From Bacillus sp. Cs-700 (GTDB taxonomy: Bacteria; Bacillota; Bacilli; Bacillales; Guptibacillaceae): a DNA stretch of 64,000 nt. The stretch covers positions 3,396,001 to 3,460,000 of the forward strand of contig NZ_CP041063.1 in assembly GCF_011082085.1 (NCBI RefSeq), read 5' to 3'. Of the stretch, positions 57,056-64,000 are shown one piece after another. Both the position numbers and the translations under genes were made by a program. The first letter of the stretch is position 1; each line of letters starts with the position of its first letter. The notes beneath the pieces are model-generated. The model was not told the origin of the DNA. It saw nothing but the letters and a program-made list of their open reading frames with translations, and ran no database searches.

Positions 57056-58750
57056 ATGAGTACGTTTTACGTTGAAAAGTATGATTTTACACATCCATCT
57101 AAACTTGAAGAGGAATTTAAATCTCTTCTCGAACAGCCACTTCATTCTGCTGATGAATTAGAGAAGTGGATCTTGCGTATATCTGAATTAATGGATGGCG
57201 TCGCTGAAGGACTTGCTGGACATTATATTGATTTCCAGTGCAGCAGTAACAGTGAAGAAGCAAAAAAAGCGATCGAGCACGATCAAGAATACATTGAACC
57301 GATGATAAAGCGGTATGAAGGTGAATTTGATAAGAAGTTTCAGAGCTCTCCTCATAGACTAGAGTTAAACCAGAACTATTACAAGCAATTTCTACTTCGA
57401 AAAGAAAACGCGATGGCGCTTTTTAATGAAGAAAATATTGATTTGGAAGTTGAAGAAGATCGAATCGTCAATCGTTATTTTGAACATACCGGTTCTCTTT
57501 CGTTTAACTGGAACGGTGAAGAAAAAACGTTAAGCGAAATGTTTCTCATGATGCAAGACGGAGATCGTTCCATTCGAAAAAGAGCAATGGAAGAAATCTT
57601 TCAAACGTTAATAACAAAAAAGGAAGATTTACAAGGAATTATGGATGAGCTGATTCAGCTTCGCCAGAAAAAAGCAGAAAATGTAAACCTCGATAATTAC
57701 CGAGACTATATGTTTAAGAAATACGAGCGTTTTGATTATACACCAGAAGATTGTAAGGCTCTTGCAGAAGCTGTTCGAAAGCATGTAGTTCCATTAAAGG
57801 AAAAGTTGCAGAAAAAGCACCAGCAAGAGCTTGGTATTGAGACATATAAACCGTGGGATACGAGAGCTGTTCCAAAAGATAAGCTGCCGCTTCGTCCTTT
57901 TAATAAAATCGACGAGCTGATTAAAGGAACATCTACTATTTTCGATCAACTATCTCCACGCTTCTCTTATCTTTTAAACGAGATGAATGAAAAGGGAGCT
58001 CTTGATCTTGAGAGCCGTAAAGGAAAGGCTCAAGGCGGATTTTGTGAGTATTTACCAGTTTCGGAACTTTCGTTTATTTTTATGAACAGTACAAAATCAC
58101 ATGATGACTTCATAACGCTTCTTCATGAGATGGGTCATTGCATTCATAATGATTTTAAGCGAAATCAAATGCTATCCGCTTATCAAGATACGCCGATGGA
58201 GTCTGCTGAACTTGCAAGTATGACAATGGAACTTCTTACGATGGACTATTGGAATCTTATGTATACGGATGAAAAAGAACTGCTTCGAGCTAAAAAAGAT
58301 CAGCTTGAAGGCTTGATTCTCTTTTTACCAAATGGGATCGTAGTGGATCAGTTCCAACATTGGATGTATGAGAATCCGAATCATACGAGCAAAGAACGAA
58401 GTGAAAAATACATGGAGCTCTCACGTACGTATGATTCTTCCTATGTCGATTGGACTGGGCAAGAAGAATGGATTCAAAATAACTGGCAGTTAATCCTTCA
58501 TATATTTGAAGTGCCTTTCTATTATATTGAATATGTGATCGCTCAACTTGGCGCCATTCAAATGTATCGTCAGTATCGTGAAAAACCTGAGCAAGCACTT
58601 GAGAATTACAACCGTGCTCTATCACTCGGGAGCTCTGTTTCATTAACTGAAGTATATGAAGCAGCTGGCATCCACTTTGACTTCTCTGAAACAATGATCA
58701 AAGGATTAATGGACTTTATTTCGATTGAGCTCGATTCATTAGCTGAATAA
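57056..58750 (+). CDS. M3-family oligoendopeptidase (PepF-like)
   Basis: A 564-residue zinc metallopeptidase. The HEXXH motif is visible as LLHEMGHCIHNDF (about residue 358), with the third ligand in ESAELASMTMELL. The C-terminal region EVPFYYIEYVIAQLGAIQMYRQY is typical of the Bacillus M3 oligoendopeptidases. It degrades short peptides in the cytoplasm; there is no signal peptide. GGGGGAAG precedes the ATG. Confidence 0.93.
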   Translation: MSTFYVEKYDFTHPSKLEEEFKSLLEQPLHSADELEKWILRISELMDGVAEGLAGHYIDFQCSSNSEEAKKAIEHDQEYIEPMIKRYEGEFDKKFQSSPHRLELNQNYYKQFLLRKENAMALFNEENIDLEVEEDRIVNRYFEHTGSLSFNWNGEEKTLSEMFLMMQDGDRSIRKRAMEEIFQTLITKKEDLQGIMDELIQLRQKKAENVNLDNYRDYMFKKYERFDYTPEDCKALAEAVRKHVVPLKEKLQKKHQQELGIETYKPWDTRAVPKDKLPLRPFNKIDELIKGTSTIFDQLSPRFSYLLNEMNEKGALDLESRKGKAQGGFCEYLPVSELSFIFMNSTKSHDDFITLLHEMGHCIHNDFKRNQMLSAYQDTPMESAELASMTMELLTMDYWNLMYTDEKELLRAKKDQLEGLILFLPNGIVVDQFQHWMYENPNHTSKERSEKYMELSRTYDSSYVDWTGQEEWIQNNWQLILHIFEVPFYYIEYVIAQLGAIQMYRQYREKPEQALENYNRALSLGSSVSLTEVYEAAGIHFDFSETMIKGLMDFISIELDSLAE

Positions 58751-58755
58751 AACAG

Positions 58756-58794
58756 GAAAGCCTCTCTCTTAAAATAATAGGAGAGAGGCTTTTT
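58756..58794 (+). terminator. Terminator of the oligopeptidase gene
   Basis: AAAGCCTCTCTC / GAGAGAGGCTTT stem with a twelve-base loop and a T run. Confidence 0.92.
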
Positions 58795-58828
58795 GATGGT
58801 TATACTAGCTTAAAATGACGCTTTCTAA

Positions 58829-59110
58829 CTAATTGTCATTAATTGTCCATACCTTACAGCTAGGGCACTGAATGATTTCAAATCGATCTTTTTTCAGTTC
58901 ATCCATCCACTCTTCCCACGAGTCATGCTCTGGAGACATCTCTAGCGTTTTAACGGTCTGCAACTCATCTCCATCGCTATTTGTACAGGTACATTCTACG
59001 ATCGCGAGGTTAGAATCTTGATAGTCATGTTCTTTTGTATTTTCAACTGACCAGTTAATTAACCTCTGGTCCGTTGGACGGCGTTCCTTATAATGGGTGC
59101 GGGTTAACAT
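58829..59110 (-). CDS. Hypothetical Cys-containing protein
   Basis: A 93-residue protein of unknown function. A C-terminal CPSC pair (IIQCPSCKVWTIND) and an internal VECTCTN could bind zinc. It is acidic in the middle (SPEHDSWEEWMDELKKDRFE). AAGGAGTG lies 5-8 bases upstream of the ATG, so it is probably translated. Confidence 0.72.
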   Translation of the reverse strand: MLTRTHYKERRPTDQRLINWSVENTKEHDYQDSNLAIVECTCTNSDGDELQTVKTLEMSPEHDSWEEWMDELKKDRFEIIQCPSCKVWTINDN

Positions 59111-59269
59111 TAAATCACTCCTTCTCGTGTAAGGTCAGGTTCTTTACCTCATTAGCGAAATAGCCTATGATGGAAGTAACATTTTTCACTATTCTGCATG
59201 TTCAAAATTGACATGGAGCATCCTTTTCCTAGTCCGTTAAAATTGATATTCACTTAAGGAGGGATACAC

Positions 59270-59932
59270 TTGTCGGAAAAAGAGCTTTACAATGCAGTCG
59301 TTCTCTCGGAGTCGCTATATTTTAGCGACATCTTTAAAAAGGTGCTCGCTCAGCACAACATTGTTCAAGACGAGCATACTAGACTGACAGATTATACGTA
59401 CAAAAGCACGTTTCAAAAAGGCGAATCCATGCTTACCTCTTACTATTTTGCCAACCATGAAGTGATGTTTGTTCAGGCAAGTGAACTCTATTCCTTATTT
59501 GTTATTGCGCTTGACTCTGTGATTGAAGGCATAACTGGAATGGAGATTTATTTGGAAGAATCCAAACAAGAAAGCAACCTTATCCGAATGGAAAACCGGA
59601 TCGTAAATGAAAAAGGAAAATGTGAAAAGTTCCCCTATATGCAACTCTATGGACAAGAACTATGGCATTCTCCCGCGTTTTTGTTAGCGAACCGGGAAGG
59701 ATTGCTTCAGCTGCGCGAAGCAATTGATGTCGCTCTGCAAAACGGTGAGTATCGACACGTGACAAGTTCTTCAGAAGGTGATGGATATGATCTCTTGATT
59801 AAAAGAATCGAAGAAGATGTCGAATGGTCTCGTGTGGAAACACCATATACGGGTCTTTCCAATAAAGAAGACGGCACGATCAAACCTTCCGATCTATTTA
59901 GTCAGTATCGAACCATTCTTGAAGAAGAATAA
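59270..59932 (+). CDS. Hypothetical cytoplasmic protein
   Basis: A 220-residue protein not recognised. It begins MSEKELYNAVVLSESLYFSDIFK, has no signal peptide or membrane helix, and contains a PYMQLYGQELWHSPAFLLANREGLLQLREAIDVAL segment that looks like an alpha/beta core. The start is TTG 59270 with AAGGAGGG 5-7 bases upstream. A terminator follows at 59943-59982, so it is a monocistronic gene. Confidence 0.72.
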   Translation: MSEKELYNAVVLSESLYFSDIFKKVLAQHNIVQDEHTRLTDYTYKSTFQKGESMLTSYYFANHEVMFVQASELYSLFVIALDSVIEGITGMEIYLEESKQESNLIRMENRIVNEKGKCEKFPYMQLYGQELWHSPAFLLANREGLLQLREAIDVALQNGEYRHVTSSSEGDGYDLLIKRIEEDVEWSRVETPYTGLSNKEDGTIKPSDLFSQYRTILEEE

Positions 59933-59942
59933 TCGTTCCTAA

Positions 59943-59982
59943 CGCAGGAGCATTCTTGCCCCGGGTGCTTCTGCGCTTTTTT
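59943..59982 (+). terminator. Terminator
   Basis: CGCAGgAGCA / TGCTtCTGCG stem followed by TTTTTT. Confidence 0.85.
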
Positions 59983-60155
59983 GTTCAGTTCGTTTTGCGC
60001 TTTTCCTCCTTTACTAACTACTCCTTCTCAATCCTTCTCTTAATGATGTTACCCGCTTTTACAAAAAAAATTCCTCAAAGGACCATAGGCTCGAATAAGA
60101 GAATGGTATATACTGTCATCATAGATCAAACATGACCGTCATAGAGGGGGATGAA

Positions 60156-60644
60156 ATGACCACAATCAGCGCAACATTACTATCCATGGTTATCTTACAT
60201 AATGAAGAAACGGACGAGGTTTTATTGTTAGATCGCCCTCCTGAAGCTGGGTTTCCCGGCTATATTGGACCAGGAGGTAAAATCGAGCTTACAGAAAGCT
60301 TTACTGAAGGAGCGGTGAGAGAGCTATATGAAGAAACGGGTTTCAGTGTTCAACCAACCGATCTTATTTTTAAAGGGATTGATGAATTTATTATTCCAGA
60401 AGAGAAGTACCGCTATATTGTTTTCAACTATGTCGCTCGTTCTTTCTCAGGCGCTCTTCATGAAAATCCTCCTGAAGGGAAATTGCACTGGGTAAAGAGA
60501 AGCGCTGCTACCGAACTTCCAATGCAAGATTGGTTTCAGGAAAGATTTCCGAAGTTCTTTGAAGAGGGGACATTTGAAGTTTCGATCGAATATGAGAGGC
60601 ATAATGAAATACCAGTAAAACAAACGAGAAGAACGCTTGGATAA
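60156..60644 (+). CDS. NUDIX hydrolase
   Basis: A 162-residue pyrophosphatase. The Nudix box reads GGKIELTESFTEGAVRELYEETGF, matching GX5EX7REUXEEXGU. The N-terminal LLSMVILHNEETDEVLLLDRPPEAGFPGYIGPGG resembles MutT-type 8-oxo-dGTP diphosphatases. The exact nucleotide is not certain. The ATG at 60156 follows AGAGGGGG; the ATG at 60132 has no ribosome binding site. It is 12 bases ahead of a GNAT gene. Confidence 0.88.
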   Translation: MTTISATLLSMVILHNEETDEVLLLDRPPEAGFPGYIGPGGKIELTESFTEGAVRELYEETGFSVQPTDLIFKGIDEFIIPEEKYRYIVFNYVARSFSGALHENPPEGKLHWVKRSAATELPMQDWFQERFPKFFEEGTFEVSIEYERHNEIPVKQTRRTLG

Positions 60645-60656
60645 GGAGGAGCTCAG

Positions 60657-61061
60657 TTGATTCAAAGAAATGATAATGCACGAGAGTTCATTCAAAATAA
60701 AGTGATTGAATATAATAGAGAAAGCCTTTCTGAAAGTGTAAAATCTCCTCTTGAAAAAGTAGCCTATGTAATAGAAGAAGGTGAAGTGATTGGTGGAATC
60801 TCTGGAACACTGTTCTGGCAACACCTTCATATTGATTTCTTGTGGGTAGAAGAAAAAATGAGAGGATTTGGTTACGGTAGGAAACTACTTCAACAAATTG
60901 AAATCCTAGCAGAAGAAAAGGGCTGCAGACTGATATTACTTGATTCTTTTAGTTTTCAGGCACCGGGATTTTATTTAAAAGAAGGATACGAAATTTGCGG
61001 GAAAGTTGAAAATCACCCTGAAGGACATACCCAGTATTTTTTACAAAAAAGACTTCGTTGA
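60657..61061 (+). CDS. GNAT-family acetyltransferase
   Basis: A 134-residue GNAT protein. The acetyl-CoA loop is VEEKMRGFGYGRKLLQQIE, followed by LDSFSFQAPGFYLKEGYEICG, a typical beta5-alpha4 region. The start is TTG 60657 with GGAGGAG upstream. It is probably cotranscribed with the NUDIX gene. The substrate is unknown. Confidence 0.84.
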   Translation: MIQRNDNAREFIQNKVIEYNRESLSESVKSPLEKVAYVIEEGEVIGGISGTLFWQHLHIDFLWVEEKMRGFGYGRKLLQQIEILAEEKGCRLILLDSFSFQAPGFYLKEGYEICGKVENHPEGHTQYFLQKRLR

Positions 61062-61087
61062 GTACGGACGGATTAAGAAGTGAACGC

Positions 61088-61678
61088 TTAGCGGTGCCTT
61101 TTCAAAAGGAGAAGGCAGCAATAGCTTACGAGAAAGAATCCTGCACCAATGCTGACAGGAAGCGTATAGGTTCTTGCAACAGAATGGATATGTATCCAAT
61201 TTTCACCGAGTTGCAAGCCCATATAGATAAAAAGAACGGACCAGGGAATCATAGCTAAAATCGTATAAATCGAGAATCGCATCAATGACATTTTGGCAAT
61301 ACCTGCAGGAATCGAGATCGCATGGCGAACGACGGGAATAAATCGGGCTGTGAAAATGACGCCGACGCCATTCCGTTCAAACCAGGTTTCGGCGAGCGTA
61401 AGGTGTTTTTGAGAAATGAAGAGAAACTTACCGTAGCGCTCTAAGAATGACCGCCCACCATAGCGCCCGATCCAGTATAAAAATAGTTGTGCGATTGTAC
61501 CACCAATCGTTCCTGCTATAACGGCACCGATGAAGTGAATGGTTCCTTCAGAAACCATGTACCCACCATACGCAAGCACAAGCTCACTCGGAATAATTTC
61601 GATCATAAGTGCTAGTGCTATTCCAAGATAGCCAAGCTGAAGTAGCCAGTCTAAGCATTGATAAATAAACGCAGCCAT
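61088..61678 (-). CDS. DedA-family membrane protein
   Basis: A 196-residue protein with about five membrane segments and the DedA motifs EIIPSELVLAYGGY, GGTIAQLFLYWIGRYGGRSFLERYGKF and FTARFIPVVRHAISIPAGIAKM. The conserved acidic and arginine residues (Glu in EIIPSE, Arg in FTARFIP) are present. DedA proteins are linked to lipid-carrier flipping and membrane homeostasis. AAAGGGG precedes the ATG. It is convergent with the GNAT gene and I see no terminator in the 26-base gap. Confidence 0.9.
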   Translation of the reverse strand: MAAFIYQCLDWLLQLGYLGIALALMIEIIPSELVLAYGGYMVSEGTIHFIGAVIAGTIGGTIAQLFLYWIGRYGGRSFLERYGKFLFISQKHLTLAETWFERNGVGVIFTARFIPVVRHAISIPAGIAKMSLMRFSIYTILAMIPWSVLFIYMGLQLGENWIHIHSVARTYTLPVSIGAGFFLVSYCCLLLLKRHR

Positions 61679-61874
61679 GTTTGAAAACCCCTTTCACGGA
61701 CAAACTGTTCACCTTAAGCTTATTTTTTATTATGAGAAGTTAGACCTGAAAACCAGTAACCGTCGTATAATAAAGTTTGGTTCCGAATAAATATAGAACC
61801 CGGAATGTAAGCACTCCGGGTAAAGTTCGTTCTTATGAAAGAATGACAATCGATTAGAGAGGTGAAAGGTAAGG

Positions 61875-62663
61875 ATGTTAACATCCATGAAGAAATTTCT
61901 AGCGACATTAGATCAGCCAATGCAAGCGAAAACGGGGAAAGAAAAAGCTTTAACCGTCCTTTCCATTATTGGATTTATCTTATTATTATATCTTGTAGCT
62001 TTCTCTCCGTTTATGTTCAGACTATTCATCACATGTCTTAGCGTTGGCGTATCGTTATATGTGATTAAAAAAATTCATGATTTTGATCGAGTCCTAAAAG
62101 GTGAAAAAGCAGAACAGCTTGCTCCTTCATCTAACGAGGCTAATCAGCTTTCGTTTTCCCTTGAACAGCCAAAGGTGGAGGCAGAATCCATCGAGGAAGC
62201 AGAAAAGGAACGTGAGCTTGAACAGATCAATAGTGATAAAACGATGCTTTTTGAAGAACTTTTGTCAAAAGCAGACCTCGACGAAATCGAGAAAGAATCG
62301 TATCGAAATCGCATGCAGCAGAAGGAGTCAGAAAGTAACCGCATTGTACAAGAGGTGTTACTTTTCAAAGATAAAATCCAAAAAGCTGTTATTGATAAAA
62401 AGGGGCTTTTCATTAAAGAGACGCCTGATATGAAAATGGTCGCTGAATTAATCGGTGTGGATTCAGTGGAATCGAGCACTTTAGTTGAATTAAATGAAGA
62501 GCTTCGTCTCATTTATAATGAGATTCCAGAAGCAAAGCGAACGATTCTAATCGAATATGAAATGGTTAACGAGGACTTCGAGTTAACGAGATTAGGGTAT
62601 AAAGAGCTTATGAAAGAAGTAAGAAAGCTCGAGAAGAAAACGAGACAAGTAGTGGAGCAGTAA
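61875..62663 (+). CDS. Membrane protein with coiled-coil cytoplasmic tail
   Basis: A 262-residue protein of unknown function. Two adjacent membrane helices lie at about 26-64 (ALTVLSIIGFILLLYLVAFSPFMFRLFITCLSVGVSLYVI). A long charged helical tail follows, with likely coiled coils at about 105-155 and 215-262. The ATG at 61875 has AGGTGAAAGG upstream; the internal ATG at 61887 is an alternative. The gene ends at a strong terminator. Confidence 0.72.
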   Translation: MLTSMKKFLATLDQPMQAKTGKEKALTVLSIIGFILLLYLVAFSPFMFRLFITCLSVGVSLYVIKKIHDFDRVLKGEKAEQLAPSSNEANQLSFSLEQPKVEAESIEEAEKERELEQINSDKTMLFEELLSKADLDEIEKESYRNRMQQKESESNRIVQEVLLFKDKIQKAVIDKKGLFIKETPDMKMVAELIGVDSVESSTLVELNEELRLIYNEIPEAKRTILIEYEMVNEDFELTRLGYKELMKEVRKLEKKTRQVVEQ

Positions 62664-62664
62664 G

Positions 62665-62698
62665 CAAAAACGTGTATGAGTACTCATACACGTTTTTC
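62665..62698 (+). terminator. Terminator
   Basis: AAAAACGTGTATGAGTA and its exact complement form a near-loopless palindrome followed by T residues. Confidence 0.85.
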
Positions 62699-62751
62699 TT
62701 ATGATAAGCTTTAGAAAGTGAATGGATTTTACAGGAAATGAGGAACGAGAT

Positions 62752-63258
62752 ATGAAGATTAGACAAGTTAGTCCTGATGATGCAGCGGCCTTTGTAAACT
62801 TAATGAAAGAGGTTGAAGAAGACGCGTCGTTTATGCTACTTGAAAGTGGCGAAAGAAAGACAACGGTTGAAGAACAGCGGAAGCGCATTGAAGAAATGGA
62901 ACGAGACCGCCATTCAAGAATTTTTGTAGCGGAACGTTCTGGTGAATTAATAGGTTACTTAATTGCGATTGGTGGACAAGCGAAGCGAAACAATCATTCG
63001 GTAGACCTTGTGATTGGAATCCGAAAAGAGGATCAGGGGAAGGGCGTTGGTTCGGCTTTATTTACCGAACTAGAAAAGTGGGCGAAAGATCTTCGCATTC
63101 ATCGTCTCGAGCTCAATGTGGTAACGCGAAATGAAGCCGGCTTAGCTCTTTATCGAAAAGCTGGATTTGAAGTAGAGGGATTGAAGCGTCATTCATTGGT
63201 CATTGATGATGAGTTTGTTGATGAATATTATATGTCAAAGCTATTAGCTCATAATTAA
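62752..63258 (+). CDS. GNAT-family acetyltransferase, RimI-like
   Basis: A 168-residue GNAT protein starting MKIRQVSPDDAAAFVNLM. The acetyl-CoA motif is VIGIRKEDQGKGVGSALFTELEKWA, followed by LELNVVTRNEAGLALYRKAGFEVEG, typical of ribosomal-protein/PhnO-like acetyltransferases. The ATG at 62752 with GAGGA upstream is preferred over that at 62722. Confidence 0.88.
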   Translation: MKIRQVSPDDAAAFVNLMKEVEEDASFMLLESGERKTTVEEQRKRIEEMERDRHSRIFVAERSGELIGYLIAIGGQAKRNNHSVDLVIGIRKEDQGKGVGSALFTELEKWAKDLRIHRLELNVVTRNEAGLALYRKAGFEVEGLKRHSLVIDDEFVDEYYMSKLLAHN

Positions 63259-63299
63259 ATCGTTCTTCATCCATACTACAAATGGAAGGAGGCGATGAT

Positions 63300-63455
63300 A
63301 TGTTTGATCATACAAAGCATATACCGCTTGAAGGCATACCGGGGGAATTTACGATGAGCGATGAATCTCAAGAAAATGAAGAAGTGGCAGAGATGAGTTT
63401 TCCCTTTGACTACAGCTTGATGATTCCGCTCGATCATACGATAAGAAAAGAGTAA
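63300..63455 (+). CDS. Small acidic protein (51 aa), unknown
   Basis: Begins MFDHTKHIPLEGIPGEFTMS and ends PLDHTIRKE. It has a very good ribosome binding site (GGAAGGAGG) 7 bases ahead of the ATG and its own terminator directly after the stop, so expression is likely. Rich in Asp/Glu, no membrane helix, no cysteines. No family recognised. Confidence 0.65.
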   Translation: MFDHTKHIPLEGIPGEFTMSDESQENEEVAEMSFPFDYSLMIPLDHTIRKE

Positions 63456-63480
63456 AAAAAGCGCATCTGCGCTTTTTTTG
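63454..63480. terminator. Terminator shared by the small ORF and the azoreductase gene
   Basis: AAAAAAAGCGCA / TGCGCTTTTTTT hairpin with a three-base loop, with A and T runs on both sides. Confidence 0.9.
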
Positions 63481-63485
63481 GTTGA

Positions 63486-64000
63486 TTAAAAATGATTGGC
63501 AGCTTGACGAGCTTCATCCATTGCTTTTTCCTTAATTTCTTCCGCTTTCTCAGGCATTTGCGCCATTCCTTCTGCAATCACGGATTCAACAGACGGGATG
63601 CCAAGGAATCCAAGGACGGCATGTAAATACCGATCTCCAAATTCCATCTCTTTTGCTGGACCTTCTGAATAGATGCCTCCTCGCGCTTGGATGTGCAGGG
63701 CTTTCTTGTCCGTTAATAAGCCGACTGGTCCTTGATCTGTATACTTGAATGTCTTTCCAGCAATGGCGACGGTATCAATATAGGCTTTTAATTTTGGTGG
63801 AAAGCTGAAATTCCAGAATGGTGTTACAAAAACATATTTATCTGCATTAATAAATTGATCCGTAAGATCGTTTATTTTACTCACTTTTAACTGTTCGTCG
63901 CCCGATAGGTGATCGAAACCATTTCCCTGTTGGAGCTTGCCCCAACCGTTAAAAACGTCCGTATCAATATAAGGGAGCTCAATGTTATAGAGATCTAGCT
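63486..64000 (-). CDS. azoR: FMN-dependent NADH-azoreductase (5' part outside window)
   Basis: The reading frame enters from the right edge and continues to the stop at 63486; about 170 C-terminal residues are visible. The segment [44 protein letters not shown] and [13 protein letters not shown] are characteristic of AzoR/AcpD flavodoxin-fold quinone/azo reductases. A GTG at 63884 is internal, since coding sequence ([21 protein letters not shown]) continues upstream of it. Confidence 0.92.
   Translation of the reverse strand, partial: LDLYNIELPYIDTDVFNGWGKLQQGNGFDHLSGDEQLKVSKINDLTDQFINADKYVFVTPFWNFSFPPKLKAYIDTVAIAGKTFKYTDQGPVGLLTDKKALHIQARGGIYSEGPAKEMEFGDRYLHAVLGFLGIPSVESVIAEGMAQMPEKAEEIKEKAMDEARQAANHF

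Noticed and set aside
61058-61258. 66-codon ORF overlapping the end of the GNAT gene
   Set aside because: It is antisense to the conserved C-terminus of the DedA gene and has no independent signals.
61797-61822. ACCCGGA/TCCGGGT hairpin upstream of the 61875 gene
   Set aside because: No T run on either strand and no neighbouring aptamer-like structure; left unassigned.

Overview
The window looks like chromosome of a low-to-mid GC, endospore-forming Bacillaceae. The evidence is Bacillus-type rRNA genes, a gerKABC-type spore germinant receptor, soluble PAS histidine kinases of the sporulation type, S-box and preQ1 riboswitches, SigA-like promoters and strong GGAGG ribosome binding sites. A Pseudalkalibacillus/Alkalihalobacillus-like genus is plausible, but I cannot verify it from sequence alone. 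I see no phage, transposase, CRISPR array or tRNA gene. No gene family was confirmed by a search; names rest on motifs and context.

Layout. Positions 1-6250 hold a methionine-salvage cluster: partial mtnK (minus) under an S-box riboswitch, mtnU (minus), mtnE (plus), then a second S-box followed by mtnW-mtnX-mtnB-mtnD. Positions 6250-11850 carry a GNAT protein, an alpha/beta hydrolase, a PAS histidine kinase, an MFS transporter, a DoxX protein and two small Cys-rich proteins. Positions 12071-13346 are a heavily decayed ktrB/trkH-type potassium transporter. Positions 13479-18851 are a complete rrn operon (tandem promoters, 16S, 23S, 5S, terminator) without tRNAs, followed by a truncated 5S copy and its duplicated terminator. 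Positions 19376-30386 hold a photolyase, the gerK-type operon, a stand-alone hutH, an alaR-alaT pair and the preQ1-controlled queD-queE-queC operon.

Positions 30473-36474 hold divergent citA/citR, a small secreted protein, a spore-photoproduct-lyase-family radical SAM gene with a LexA-like box, and an HtrA-like protease paired with a zinc-ribbon membrane protein. Positions 37037-55741 are rich in drug-resistance-type genes. They include TetR plus a paired SMR efflux pump with two operator copies, and an ABC-F ATPase overlapping an AAC(3)-type acetyltransferase behind a leader with two terminators and a small ORF. They also include an OmpR-type two-component system followed by an RND pump, and a second ABC-F ATPase behind a promoter/leader-ORF/terminator module. 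Between these lie a triple-PAS kinase, a type II pantothenate kinase, a diguanylate cyclase, an AhpD-like protein and a CWB2-SH3-amidase. Positions 55738-64000 carry mostly housekeeping or unknown genes and end in a partial azoreductase.

The most interesting material is regulatory RNA: two S-boxes, one preQ1 riboswitch, two probable attenuation leaders in front of ABC-F genes, a two-state hairpin at 56858-56931, and two orphan terminators in a gene-free stretch at 36475-37059.
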